A model generated the notes under the pieces. The model did not search any database and had not been told where the DNA came from. It saw nothing but the letters and a program-made list of their open reading frames with translations. Below are positions 9,125-17,572 of a stretch of DNA of 64,000 nt, piece after piece (position 1 is the first letter of the stretch; each line of letters begins with the position of its first letter). Source of the stretch: Dryocola sp032051265 (lineage in GTDB: Bacteria; Pseudomonadota; Gammaproteobacteria; Enterobacterales; Enterobacteriaceae); contig DAMBYU010000006.1 in assembly GCA_032051265.1 (NCBI GenBank), forward strand, positions 124,001-188,000, written 5' to 3'. Made by a program: the position numbers and the translations under genes.

Positions 9125-9316
9125 AGGAACAATATACCGATAACATATTGATTAACAATGCCTAAGTCTCGTTTAACCTTTTGCACCCTAATTTTCACCC
9201 TTCATATTCTCGTATTAAAAATCAAAGGGTTAACTTAAGCATTAAAACTAGGGTTTGATGACATTCACACAAGTCATGCAACTTTTTCATTGCAGAAACT
9301 ATTTTGTGAGGCGCTT
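9125..9316 (-). promoter_or_regulatory. Probable CRISPR leader, AT-rich flank
   Basis: This AT-rich, non-coding stretch abuts the intact end of the array opposite the degenerate repeat, so it should hold the leader and promoter of the array on the minus strand. It contains an 11-base match (ATACCGATAAC, 9135-9145) to the end of the adjacent spacer. Confidence 0.5.
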
Positions 9317-9556
9317 TTATGCAATGAATAGCGCCATGGAGGCTGATTTTCGCGCTCCGCGCTTTGCCTGTGGGCAGTTACTCCACAGAGTGATTAACTC
9401 GCAATATAAATAGCGAGTAACGCCGTATTTATCCGCCAGTAACCGCCACAAACACTCTATATCCTGAATCGTAGCGTCTCCGTCTGGAAGTTTTTGGTCT
9501 TGCCGCCACGCGACCGCAGCATCGTTTCCGGGACTTATTTCCTATACTTCAGTCAT
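9317..9556 (-). pseudogene. Small reading frame broken by an early amber codon
   Basis: On the minus strand an 80-codon frame runs from ATG at 9556 to TAA at 9317-9319, interrupted only by TAG at codon 5 (9542-9544). The composition after the stop looks protein-like (AWRQDQKLPDGD, DIECLWRLLADKYG, RYLYCELITLW). No alternative ATG exists until nearly the end. I do not recognise the family. It could be a decayed gene, a gene with an unusual start, or chance. It lies between the CRISPR leader and the cupin gene. Confidence 0.35.
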
Positions 9557-9636
9557 GTTGTCCCACGATTTGTGGTTACGTTCAGCTCTGACGCCGCGCG
9601 AATGCGGCCTCCTCAGGGAGCGAGGCGATGAAATGA

Positions 9637-10119
9637 ATGACAGCTTCAACCGTTGTGTTGACCATATTTACCCCGGCAGCGTATGCCGAAATGGAGGAAA
9701 ACGTGGAAGAAAAACTGAAAATTACCCCGGCGGGCTCTCAGCCTTCTCAGACAGGTCCGGAAAACTACTTTACCGGTCGGGTACGCATTGATGCGCCTTT
9801 CCAGTCCATAGCGCCTGCCCGCGTTGGCGGCGCCGCTATCACATTTGAACCCGGCGCACGCACGGCCTGGCATACTCATCCACTCGGCCAGACGCTGATT
9901 GTTACTCAGGGGCACGGCTGGATGCAGGAGTGGGGCTGCCCGGTAAAAGAGATAAACCAGGGCGATATTGTCTGGATCCCGGAGGGCGTTAAGCACTGGC
10001 ATGGCGCCACGCCTGACAACGCAATGACCCATATCGCCATTGCAGAATCCCTGAACGGTAGTCCGGTTGAATGGATGGAACACGTCACCGACGACCAGTA
10101 CATGAAACAGGAGCAATAA
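9637..10119 (+). CDS. Cupin-domain protein with short N-terminal leader (160 aa)
   Basis: The single-domain cupin has the metal-binding histidines in WHTHPLGQTLIVTQG (motif 1) and GDIVWIPEGVKHWHGA (motif 2), so a small metal-dependent enzyme or sensor is likely. Residues 1-17 (MTASTVVLTIFTPAAYA) look like a short, weak signal peptide ending in AYA. The start at 9637 is preceded by GAGGCGATGA. It lies 1 bp before the alcohol dehydrogenase gene, so the two are co-transcribed. The substrate is unknown. Confidence 0.8.
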   Translation: MTASTVVLTIFTPAAYAEMEENVEEKLKITPAGSQPSQTGPENYFTGRVRIDAPFQSIAPARVGGAAITFEPGARTAWHTHPLGQTLIVTQGHGWMQEWGCPVKEINQGDIVWIPEGVKHWHGATPDNAMTHIAIAESLNGSPVEWMEHVTDDQYMKQEQ

Positions 10120-10120
10120 G

Positions 10121-11176
10121 ATGTCGATGAAGGTGCTCGGTTATGCGGCGCAAAGCGCGCAGGTTCCGCTGGCCCCGTTTGAGTTTATGCGTCGCGACCC
10201 GCGCCCGGACGACGTAGTGCTGGAAGTGATGTACTGCGGCGTGTGTCACTCAGATCTTCATCAGGCGCGCAACGACTGGGGATTTAGCGCCTATCCACTG
10301 GTGCCGGGCCACGAGGTCATCGGACGCGTTGCGTCAGTTGGCAGCAACGTCAGCAAATTCAAGCCGGGCGACTACGCCGGGATTGGCTGTATGGTAGATT
10401 CCTGTCGCGTTTGCCACCCATGCAAAGCGGGGCTGGAGCAGTATTGCAAAGAGGGCAACGTACAGACCTATAACGGCATTGACCGTCACGACCATCAGCC
10501 TACCTACGGCGGTTATTCACAAGCGATTGTCGCCTCTGAAGATTTTATTCTGAAAATGCCGGACGGACTCGATCTCAAAGGTGCCGCGCCGCTGCTTTGT
10601 GCCGGAATTACTACCTGGTCGCCGCTGCGCCACTGGAACGTCGGCAAGGGCAGCAAAGTTGCCGTTATCGGGCTCGGTGGGTTAGGCCATATGGCGCTGA
10701 AACTGGCAAATGCGCTGGGCGCGGAAGTTACGCTGTTCACCCGTTCAGCCAGCAAGGAGGCGGATGCCCGTCGTTTAGGGGCGCATAACGTTGTGCTTTC
10801 TACCGACGACGCGCAGATGGCAGGCGTGAGAAATCAGTTCGATTTGATCATCGATACGGTTCCTTATGTCCATGATATAAACCCTTATATGCCGACACTG
10901 AACCTGGATGGCACGCTGGTTTATGTCGGGCTGCTGGGCGAGATAGACCCGCCGGTCAGCACGCTGCCGCTGATCCTTGGTCGTCGTTCGGTTTCCGGCT
11001 CCGCCATCGGCGGTATTAAAGAAACTCAGGAGATGCTGGATTTCTGCGCCAAACACGGCATCGTGTCCGATATTGAGATGATTGATATTAAAAATATCAA
11101 CGAGGCTTACGAACGCATGCTGAAAAGCGATGTGAAGTACCGCTTTGTTATTGATATGGCGACCCTCAGGGCTTAA
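10121..11176 (+). CDS. Zinc-dependent NAD(P) alcohol/aldehyde dehydrogenase, YahK-like
   Basis: The 351-residue medium-chain dehydrogenase has catalytic zinc ligands (CGVCHSDLH, GHE), the four-Cys structural zinc loop (CRVCHPCKAGLEQYC) and a Rossmann motif GLGGLGHMALK. The C-terminus (GGIKETQEMLDFCAKHGI, KSDVKYRFVID) matches the cinnamyl-alcohol-dehydrogenase-like branch that includes E. coli YahK, which reduces a broad range of aldehydes with NADPH. Co-transcription with the cupin suggests a shared role in detoxifying or modifying a small organic compound, but that is inference. Confidence 0.9.
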   Translation: MSMKVLGYAAQSAQVPLAPFEFMRRDPRPDDVVLEVMYCGVCHSDLHQARNDWGFSAYPLVPGHEVIGRVASVGSNVSKFKPGDYAGIGCMVDSCRVCHPCKAGLEQYCKEGNVQTYNGIDRHDHQPTYGGYSQAIVASEDFILKMPDGLDLKGAAPLLCAGITTWSPLRHWNVGKGSKVAVIGLGGLGHMALKLANALGAEVTLFTRSASKEADARRLGAHNVVLSTDDAQMAGVRNQFDLIIDTVPYVHDINPYMPTLNLDGTLVYVGLLGEIDPPVSTLPLILGRRSVSGSAIGGIKETQEMLDFCAKHGIVSDIEMIDIKNINEAYERMLKSDVKYRFVIDMATLRA

Positions 11177-11191
11177 TGCGGCAAGTTGCTT

Positions 11192-11220
11192 TTAACAATT
11201 CATTTCCACCAGGGTACAAT
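11192..11220 (+). promoter_or_regulatory. Predicted sigma70 promoter of the DUF2946/PepSY pair
   Basis: TTAACA at 11192-11197 and TACAAT at 11215-11220 are separated by 17 bp. AATCGGGC at 11218-11225 and GCCCGATT at 11250-11257 are perfect inverted arms flanking the start region, a possible operator or 5' structure touching the TTG start codon. Confidence 0.5.
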
Positions 11221-11255
11221 CGGGCAACAGTTCCAACCTACGGCGGATAGCCCGA

Positions 11256-11684
11256 TTGTTCTCGCTTTTCTCCTTCTCTCGCCATAAATGGCCTTCGGCG
11301 ATCGCGCTCCTGGCGATGCTGATGCTTTTTATCGCTCCGGTGATTTCCAAATCACTGGAGCACAGGCGTGCGGCGGAGATAAACAGTCATGCTGAACACC
11401 ACATGACCCACGCCGACGGCATGATGATGGAGATGGGCTCGATGATGCCCGCCGCCTCCCATTTGCTGCCGGGCGCGGGTGCGTCATTGATGGATGACAT
11501 CGCCTGCGGATATTGTCAGCTTTTGCTGCATGTCCCCCTTATCGTCTGGCTGTTTATTCCTTTCATCTGGCTGGCGTGGCGTATTACCCGCACCCCGCCG
11601 CCTGCGGTTATCGCACCACTGCTGGCTCAGCATGATGACGCTAAAGCCCAGCCACGCGCGCCACCTGTCTTCCCGTTTCGTTAA
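11256..11684 (+). CDS. DUF2946 family membrane protein (142 aa)
   Basis: The N-terminal hydrophobic helix (residues about 11-30) is followed by a His/Met-rich stretch (HAEHHMTHADGMMMEMGSMM), a CGYCQLLLH motif and a second hydrophobic segment (about 88-110). These features mark the DUF2946 family. The His/Met-rich region suggests metal, perhaps copper, contact, which is inference. The start is a TTG at 11256, since an in-frame stop lies just upstream and the next ATG would delete the first helix. It lies 43 bp before the PepSY gene, probably in one operon. Confidence 0.7.
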   Translation: MFSLFSFSRHKWPSAIALLAMLMLFIAPVISKSLEHRRAAEINSHAEHHMTHADGMMMEMGSMMPAASHLLPGAGASLMDDIACGYCQLLLHVPLIVWLFIPFIWLAWRITRTPPPAVIAPLLAQHDDAKAQPRAPPVFPFR

Positions 11685-11727
11685 AACACTTCCCTATTTA
11701 ACGTAATGGCTATGCCACAGGATAACT

Positions 11728-13107
11728 ATGCCTTCCCAACACTCTCAGCTCGCCAGCCGTGGCGCGCTGCTGACGCTTTTGCGTCGCCTGCATTTTTACA
11801 TCGGCCTGTTTGTTGGTCCGTTTATTTTTATTGCGGCTCTCACCGGCACGCTGTATGTACTGACGCCTCAGATTGAGAACGCGCTTTATCATGAAGCCTT
11901 GCAGACCGAAGCGAACGGTCCGCAAAAATCGCTTGCCCAACAAATAGCCGTCGCACGTAAATATATTGGCGAAGATGCCAGTATTTATGCGGTGCGCCCG
12001 GCTCCCCAGCCGGGTGATACTACCCGCGTGCAGTTTGTCGATCCTGCGCTTGGGGCATCTGAATCCCGCGCGATTTTTATCTCTCCTTCCACGCTGGCAG
12101 TTAAGGGAGATATGACCGTCTACGGTACCAGCGGCGTGCTGCCACTGCGTACATGGCTCGACCAGTTTCACAGGGGATTATTGCTGGGTGACACAGGGCG
12201 GCTTTACAGCGAACTGGCCGCATCGTGGCTGTGGGTGGCGGCTCTGGGCGGCGTGGTGCTCTGGTTAACATCACGCCCTAAAAGAAAGCTAAAGGTGCGA
12301 CATACCCCGCAAACTAAAGCCCGGCACTGGCACATCACACTTGGGGCATTTTTGCTGCTCGGGCTGATGTTCTTCTCCGCCACGGGGCTTACCTGGTCAC
12401 AGTGGGCTGGCAGCAATATCGATAAGCTCCGCAGCGAACTGGGCTGGATGACGCCCCAGGTAAATACCGCGCTAACCCCGCAAACCGGCCATCAGCGCCA
12501 CGACCCGCACGCTGAACACCATGCCATGATGCCGGGAATGGTGATGCCTGCCGCCGCAGACGAAAGCTGGGATCGCGTACTCCATGCGGCACGCGTGGCG
12601 GGAATTGAATCGGATAAGCTTGAAATCCGCCCCTCTCAGGCGGCAAATAAAGCCTGGACGGTAACCGAAATCGATCGGGCCTGGCCTACGCATGTTGATG
12701 CGGCGGCTGTCGATCCGGTCAACTTTACCGTTATCGATCGGGTTCGTTTTGCCGATTTTCCGCTGATTGCCAGACTCACGCGCTGGGGTATCGACGCGCA
12801 TATGGGCGTGCTGTTCGGACTGCCTAATCAGCTGCTGCTGGCGGCGTTTGGCTTTGGTTTATGCGCGATGATCGTGCTTGGTTACCGGATGTGGTGGTTG
12901 CGTCGTCCTGCAGCCTCGGCGAGCAACCCTGCGCATACGCTAAGCGGAGCGTGGTTTGCATTACCGCTTGCCTGGCGCACAGGCTCGCTGTTGATTGCCA
13001 CCCTGCTCGGCTACTGTCTGCCGGTAATGGGCATCAGCCTGCTGCTGTTTGTGGTTGTCGATTTTGCGCGCTGGCGCAGGAAAATGCTTCGGTTACAGCC
13101 TTCATAA
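11728..13107 (+). CDS. PepSY-associated transmembrane protein (459 aa)
   Basis: Four hydrophobic segments are visible: FYIGLFVGPFIFIAALTG near residue 25, then WLWVAALGGVVLWL, LGAFLLLGLMFFSATGL, and paired helices in the last 110 residues. This is the PepSY-TM layout of PiuB/FhuE-associated-type proteins often linked to metal or siderophore metabolism. A periplasmic loop carries HQRHDPHAEHHAMMPGM, again His/Met-rich like the partner DUF2946 protein. Family members are proposed metal reductases or transport accessories; no function is proven for this one. Confidence 0.8.
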   Translation: MPSQHSQLASRGALLTLLRRLHFYIGLFVGPFIFIAALTGTLYVLTPQIENALYHEALQTEANGPQKSLAQQIAVARKYIGEDASIYAVRPAPQPGDTTRVQFVDPALGASESRAIFISPSTLAVKGDMTVYGTSGVLPLRTWLDQFHRGLLLGDTGRLYSELAASWLWVAALGGVVLWLTSRPKRKLKVRHTPQTKARHWHITLGAFLLLGLMFFSATGLTWSQWAGSNIDKLRSELGWMTPQVNTALTPQTGHQRHDPHAEHHAMMPGMVMPAAADESWDRVLHAARVAGIESDKLEIRPSQAANKAWTVTEIDRAWPTHVDAAAVDPVNFTVIDRVRFADFPLIARLTRWGIDAHMGVLFGLPNQLLLAAFGFGLCAMIVLGYRMWWLRRPAASASNPAHTLSGAWFALPLAWRTGSLLIATLLGYCLPVMGISLLLFVVVDFARWRRKMLRLQPS

Positions 13108-13126
13108 TTACCCTCCCCCAACCTGG

Positions 13127-13148
13127 CTCTCTCCCGTTGGGGAGAGAG
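13127..13148. terminator. Stem-loop after the PepSY gene
   Basis: CTCTCTCCC pairs with GGGAGAGAG around a GTTG loop, nine perfect base pairs, 20 bp after the stop codon. There is no clear U-tract. A near-identical stem-loop with a different loop lies at 51994-52015, so this may be a dispersed intergenic element acting as a terminator or mRNA stabiliser. Confidence 0.5.
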
Positions 13149-13162
13149 TATCTACTCCCCAA

Positions 13163-13177
13163 ATTGGTCCTACCAAT
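13163..13177. promoter_or_regulatory. LldR operator O1
   Basis: ATTGGTCCTACCAAT is a near-perfect palindrome of the FadR-subfamily LldR type. An identical copy lies at 13288-13302. In E. coli two LldR sites flank the lld promoter, and LldR is thought to loop the DNA without L-lactate. Confidence 0.85.
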
Positions 13178-13287
13178 ACTACCGAAAACGTGACCGCTTT
13201 GCGCAATATGGCAAAAAAGCCAACATAAATATTGCCTCTAATTAACACAAAGTTAACCATAAGCCATCATTTATCCTACATCGCCAT

Positions 13288-13302
13288 ATTGGTCCTACCA
13301 AT
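13288..13302. promoter_or_regulatory. LldR operator O2
   Basis: Second ATTGGTCCTACCAAT, identical to O1 and 125 bp away centre to centre, 45 bp before the lldP start codon. The spacing of about twelve helical turns puts both sites on the same DNA face. Confidence 0.85.
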
Positions 13303-13346
13303 CTGGCAAAAAAATAATAAGCACGTCACGTTCCGGAGATCACCCT

Positions 13347-15002
13347 ATGCAAGCCTGGCAACAAGTTTACGACCCGGCAGGTAATATCTGGCTGTCCAGC
13401 CTGATTGCCGCCCTGCCTATTCTGTTCTTTTTTTATGCGCTAATTAAGCTGCGCATGAAAGGCTACCTGGCTGCAACGCTGACGGTCGGGCTGGCGCTGC
13501 TGGTCGCCTTATTCTTCTACCGTATGCCGGTTGACCGGGCGCTGTCGTCTGTGGTGTATGGCTTCTTCTACGGCCTGTGGCCGATTGCATGGATTATTAT
13601 CGCGGCCGTTTTTGTCTACAAAATCTCGGTGAAAACCGGGCAGTTCGACATTATTCGCTCGTCGATCCTCTCCATCACGCCGGATCAGCGTCTGCAGATG
13701 CTGATCGTTGGCTTTTCCTTTGGCGCATTCCTTGAAGGGGCCGCAGGATTTGGCGCGCCGGTCGCCATTACCGCCGCCCTGCTGGTCGGTCTGGGCTTTA
13801 ATCCCCTTTACGCCGCCGGGCTTTGCCTGATCGTGAACACCGCGCCGGTCGCCTTTGGCGCAATGGGGATCCCGATTATTGTGGCAGGCCAGGTGACAGG
13901 GCTGGACAGCTTCGAGATCGGCCAGATGGTTGGCCGTCAGCTGCCGTTCCTGACGATTATCGTGCTGTTCTGGATTATGGCCATCATGGACGGCTGGCGC
14001 GGCATCAAAGAAACCTGGCCGGCGGTGATAGTGGCTGGCGGTTCGTTTGCTATCGCCCAGTTCTTGAGTTCCAACTTCATCGGCCCGGAACTGCCGGACA
14101 TTATCTCATCGCTGGTTTCACTGGTCTGTTTAACCGCTTTCCTGCGCGTGTGGAAACCGGTGCGTATCTTCCGCTTTGGCGACCTTGGCGCGTCAGTGGC
14201 GGACCAGACTCTGGCCCGCAAAAACTATACGCCCGGCCAGATCGTTCGCGCCTGGATGCCGTTTATCTTCCTGACCGCCACCGTAACGCTCTGGAGCGTG
14301 CCGCCGTTTAAAGCGCTGTTTGCTCCTGGCGGCGCGCTGGCAGATTGGGTATTTAACGTTTCCGTGCCGTTCCTCGATAAACTGGTCGCCAAAATGCCGC
14401 CTGTCGTGGCAGAAAGCGTGGCCTACGCTGCGGTATATAAATTCGACTGGTTCTCCGCGACCGGCACCGCGATTCTGGTCGCCGCGCTTATCTCCATCGT
14501 TTATCTGCGCATGAAGCCGAAAGCCGCTATTGAAACCTTCGGTGAAACGCTCAAAGAGCTGGCGCTGCCGATTTACTCCATCGGCATGGTGCTGGCGTTC
14601 GCGTTTATCTCTAACTATTCCGGTCTTTCCGCCACGCTTGCTCTGGCGCTGGCGCATACCGGGCACGCGTTTACCTTCTTCTCGCCGTTCCTCGGCTGGC
14701 TGGGCGTGTTCCTGACCGGTTCCGATACGTCATCGAACGCGCTGTTCGCCGCGCTGCAGGCAACGACCGCGCAGCAAATTGGCGTCTCGGACCTGCTGCT
14801 GGTAGCGGCAAATACCACGGGTGGCGTCACCGGGAAGATGATCTCTCCGCAGTCCATCGCCATTGCCTGTGCGGCAGTCGGGCTGGTCGGTAAAGAGTCC
14901 GACCTGTTCCGCTTTACCGTAAAACACAGCCTGATCTTCACCTGCATGGTGGGCGTAATCACTACACTTCAGGCATACGTATTAACCTGGATGATTCCAT
15001 GA
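13347..15002 (+). CDS. lldP: L-lactate permease
   Basis: The 551-residue, highly hydrophobic product with about 12-14 membrane segments imports L-lactate, and in E. coli also D-lactate and glycolate, with protons. LctP-family hallmarks include FLEGAAGFGAPVAI and the conserved C-terminal region with TGSDTSSNALF. The ATG follows CGGAGAT. The stop codon overlaps the lldR start by 4 bp (ATGA), so lldPRD is one transcript under the two LldR operators. Confidence 0.95.
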   Translation: MQAWQQVYDPAGNIWLSSLIAALPILFFFYALIKLRMKGYLAATLTVGLALLVALFFYRMPVDRALSSVVYGFFYGLWPIAWIIIAAVFVYKISVKTGQFDIIRSSILSITPDQRLQMLIVGFSFGAFLEGAAGFGAPVAITAALLVGLGFNPLYAAGLCLIVNTAPVAFGAMGIPIIVAGQVTGLDSFEIGQMVGRQLPFLTIIVLFWIMAIMDGWRGIKETWPAVIVAGGSFAIAQFLSSNFIGPELPDIISSLVSLVCLTAFLRVWKPVRIFRFGDLGASVADQTLARKNYTPGQIVRAWMPFIFLTATVTLWSVPPFKALFAPGGALADWVFNVSVPFLDKLVAKMPPVVAESVAYAAVYKFDWFSATGTAILVAALISIVYLRMKPKAAIETFGETLKELALPIYSIGMVLAFAFISNYSGLSATLALALAHTGHAFTFFSPFLGWLGVFLTGSDTSSNALFAALQATTAQQIGVSDLLLVAANTTGGVTGKMISPQSIAIACAAVGLVGKESDLFRFTVKHSLIFTCMVGVITTLQAYVLTWMIP

Positions 15003-15787
15003 TGGCAGCACAACCACGCCTGGCCGACCATCTGGCCGAGCGCGTCAAAGAATTGATTAACGAGAGTAAACTGGAGGCGGGCATGCGACTGCCCGCCGAA
15101 CGCCAGCTCGCCTCGGAAATGGGCGTTTCCCGTTCGTCCATTCGCGAGGCGATACAAAAACTGATAAGCGAAGGTGTGCTGATTAGCCGTCGCGGCGGCG
15201 GCACTTTCGTACGCTATGAGGTGCAGGCGTGGTCCGAACAGCGCATCGTACAGCCGCTAAAAACCCTGGTCGAAAACGATCCAGACTACCGCTACGACAT
15301 TCTGGAAGCACGCCATGCCATCGAGGCCAGCACCGCCTGGTACGCCGCCATGCGCGCCACGCCCGCCGATAAAGAGAAGCTGATCGCCTGCTTTGACGCC
15401 ACGGTGAAATTCAAGGAAAGCGATGACCCGGATCTGGCCGCTCAGGCCGATGTGCGTTTTCATCTGGCCATTGCTGAAGCATCGCACAATATCGTACTGC
15501 TCCAGACCATGCGTGGCTTTTTCGATCTGTTGCAAACTTCCGTGATGCACAGCCGCCAGCGTATGTATACCGTACCCAGCATTTTTGCCGGCCTTACCGA
15601 ACAACATAACGAACTGCTGCAGGCGATTCTGGCAGGCGACCCTGAACGTGCGCGCCGTGCTGCGAAGGCGCATCTTGGGTTCGTGCATACCACCATCAAA
15701 ACCCTGCATGAAGATGAAGCCCGGCAGGCCCGCATCACGCGCCTGCCGGACGAAGATACCGACGTTACGAGGGAAGACAATTCATGA
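14999..15787 (+). CDS. lldR: LldR, L-lactate-responsive FadR-family regulator
   Basis: The 262-residue protein has an N-terminal GntR winged helix (residues about 8-75: GMRLPAERQLASEMGVSRSSIREAIQKL) and a C-terminal FCD ligand domain with metal-ligand candidates (DVRFHLAIAEASHN, EQHNELLQAI, AAKAHLG). It represses, and with L-lactate activates, the lld operon. The gene lies between permease and dehydrogenase, overlapping both by 4 bp, exactly as in E. coli. Confidence 0.95.
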   Translation: MMAAQPRLADHLAERVKELINESKLEAGMRLPAERQLASEMGVSRSSIREAIQKLISEGVLISRRGGGTFVRYEVQAWSEQRIVQPLKTLVENDPDYRYDILEARHAIEASTAWYAAMRATPADKEKLIACFDATVKFKESDDPDLAAQADVRFHLAIAEASHNIVLLQTMRGFFDLLQTSVMHSRQRMYTVPSIFAGLTEQHNELLQAILAGDPERARRAAKAHLGFVHTTIKTLHEDEARQARITRLPDEDTDVTREDNS

Positions 15788-16965
15788 TTATTTCAGCCGC
15801 ATCCGACTACCGTGCCGCCGCACAGCGCATCCTGCCGCCGTTCCTTTTCCACTACATCGATGGAGGGGCCTATGCCGAACAAACGCTGCGCCGCAATGTT
15901 GACGACCTGGCGCAGGTGGCGTTAAGACAGCGCGTCCTGAAAAACATGTCGGCCCTGAGCCTGGAAACCAAACTCTTTAACGAGACGCTTTCCATGCCGG
16001 TCGCGCTTGCTCCGGTAGGTTTGTGCGGCATGTACGCCCGTCGCGGTGAAGTTCAGGCTGCCAAAGCCGCCGCAGCAAAGGGGATTCCCTTCACGCTTTC
16101 CACCGTTTCTGTCTGCCCGATCGAAGAAGTCGCCCCGGCTATCGATCGTCCGATGTGGTTTCAGCTTTATGTGCTAAAAGATCGCGGCTTTATGCGCAAT
16201 GCGCTGGAGCGCGCTAAAGCCGCCGGTTGCTCTACGCTTGTCTTTACCGTTGATATGCCAACGCCCGGCGCACGCTATCGCGATGCACATTCGGGCATGA
16301 GCGGCGCTAATGCTGCAATGCGACGCTACTGGCAGGCGGTGACGCATCCGCAATGGGCATGGGACGTGGGGCTAAATGGTCGCCCACACGATCTGGGAAA
16401 TATCTCGACCTATCTGGGCAAGCCAACCGGGCTTGAGGATTATATTGGCTGGCTGGCGAATAACTTCGACCCGTCGATCTCCTGGAGCGATCTGGAATGG
16501 ATCCGCGAGTTCTGGGACGGCCCGATGATCATCAAAGGTATTCTCGACCCGGATGACGCCCGTGACGCGGTGCGCTTCGGCGCAGACGGAATTGTAGTGT
16601 CGAACCACGGCGGCCGTCAGCTTGATGGCGTACTCTCATCCTGCCGCGCCCTGCCCGCCATTGCCGATGCGGTAAAAGGAGATATTGCCATTCTTGCCGA
16701 CAGCGGTATTCGCAACGGGCTGGATGTGGTGCGGATGATTGCGCTGGGGGCCGACACCGTTCTGCTGGGCCGCGCCTGGCTGTACGCTCTGGCCACGCAT
16801 GGCCAGGCAGGCGTCGCCAATTTGCTGAATCTTATTGAAAAAGAGATGAAGGTGGCGATGACGCTTACCGGCGCGAAAACCATCGCCGACATCAGCCCGG
16901 AGCTGCTGGTGCGCGAAGGTCTGAAAGATCTTCTTTCGCCTGCGGAGATGGCCGTGGGGTTTTAA
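15784..16965 (+). CDS. lldD: L-lactate dehydrogenase, FMN-dependent, respiratory
   Basis: The 393-residue alpha-hydroxy-acid oxidase-fold enzyme oxidises L-lactate to pyruvate and feeds electrons to quinone at the inner membrane. Visible motifs: YIDGGAYAE near the N-terminus, WFQLYV, and the active-site signature SNHGGRQLDG, followed by the FMN phosphate-binding region ADSGIRNGLDVVRMIALGAD. It is 3 residues shorter than E. coli LldD. Confidence 0.95.
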   Translation: MIISAASDYRAAAQRILPPFLFHYIDGGAYAEQTLRRNVDDLAQVALRQRVLKNMSALSLETKLFNETLSMPVALAPVGLCGMYARRGEVQAAKAAAAKGIPFTLSTVSVCPIEEVAPAIDRPMWFQLYVLKDRGFMRNALERAKAAGCSTLVFTVDMPTPGARYRDAHSGMSGANAAMRRYWQAVTHPQWAWDVGLNGRPHDLGNISTYLGKPTGLEDYIGWLANNFDPSISWSDLEWIREFWDGPMIIKGILDPDDARDAVRFGADGIVVSNHGGRQLDGVLSSCRALPAIADAVKGDIAILADSGIRNGLDVVRMIALGADTVLLGRAWLYALATHGQAGVANLLNLIEKEMKVAMTLTGAKTIADISPELLVREGLKDLLSPAEMAVGF

Positions 16966-16972
16966 ATGCGGG

Positions 16973-17000
16973 GATGTCTCCAGAGGCTTCTGGAGACATC
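16973..17000. terminator. 12-bp perfect hairpin between lldD and osmC
   Basis: GATGTCTCCAGA pairs perfectly with TCTGGAGACATC around a GGCT loop. It lies 7 bp after the lldD stop and 11 bp before the osmC stop, so it probably ends both convergent transcripts. Neither side has a strong U-tract. Confidence 0.65.
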
Positions 17001-17011
17001 AGAACAGCGGA

Positions 17012-17440
17012 TTAGTTGAGTTTGTAGTCCAGCGTAATTTCAGCCTTCATCAGCTGTGAAACCGGGCAGCCCGCTTTCGCCTTCTGAATGATTTTGTCAA
17101 ACTCCGAACCTTCAACATTCGGCACTTTTACGTTACTGGTAAGCGCAATTTTGGTAATGGCAAAGCCGCCATCTTTTTTGTCAAGCGAGACATCTGCGGT
17201 TGTGTCGATGCTTTCAGGCGTGAAGCCTTCTTCACCCAGCATCAGCGACAGCGCCATGGAAAAACATGCAGCATGGGCCGCGCCAATCAGCTCTTCCGGA
17301 TTGGTACCGGCAGCGCCTTCGAAACGGGTGTTAAAACCATAGGGTTGCTGGTTCAACACGCCGCTCTCGGTGGATACCGTGCCCTTACCGCCTTTAATAT
17401 CACCTTCCCAGTGAGCCTGCCCTTTCTTATGAATGGTCAT
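17012..17440 (-). CDS. osmC: OsmC, osmotically inducible peroxiredoxin-like hydroperoxide reductase
   Basis: The 142-residue product is nearly identical in layout to E. coli OsmC: MTIHKKGQAHWEGD at the start, the first redox Cys in GAAHAACFSMALSL, and the second in KAGCPVSQ. It reduces organic hydroperoxides with two cysteines. The start has a GGAGCG site upstream. It lies alone between lldD and ilvN with its promoter in the 130-bp gap to the right, which I did not resolve in detail. Confidence 0.95.
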   Translation of the reverse strand: MTIHKKGQAHWEGDIKGGKGTVSTESGVLNQQPYGFNTRFEGAAGTNPEELIGAAHAACFSMALSLMLGEEGFTPESIDTTADVSLDKKDGGFAITKIALTSNVKVPNVEGSEFDKIIQKAKAGCPVSQLMKAEITLDYKLN

Positions 17441-17572
17441 CTGTTCGCTCCTTTTTTATTTACACAAACCACAAGTATAGAAGCTGAATACGGGCTTGCC
17501 TGGCAACTAAGAGCAATCCTGCAGAAGCCTTACAGCAGGCGGACAGGCTGGGCGCGATTCACCCGGGGCCGT

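Noticed and set aside
8826..9158. 110-codon minus-strand frame across the CRISPR array
   Set aside because: It is the repeat unit read 60 bp at a time (recurring SLPYRQLRK), an artefact of the array period being a multiple of three.
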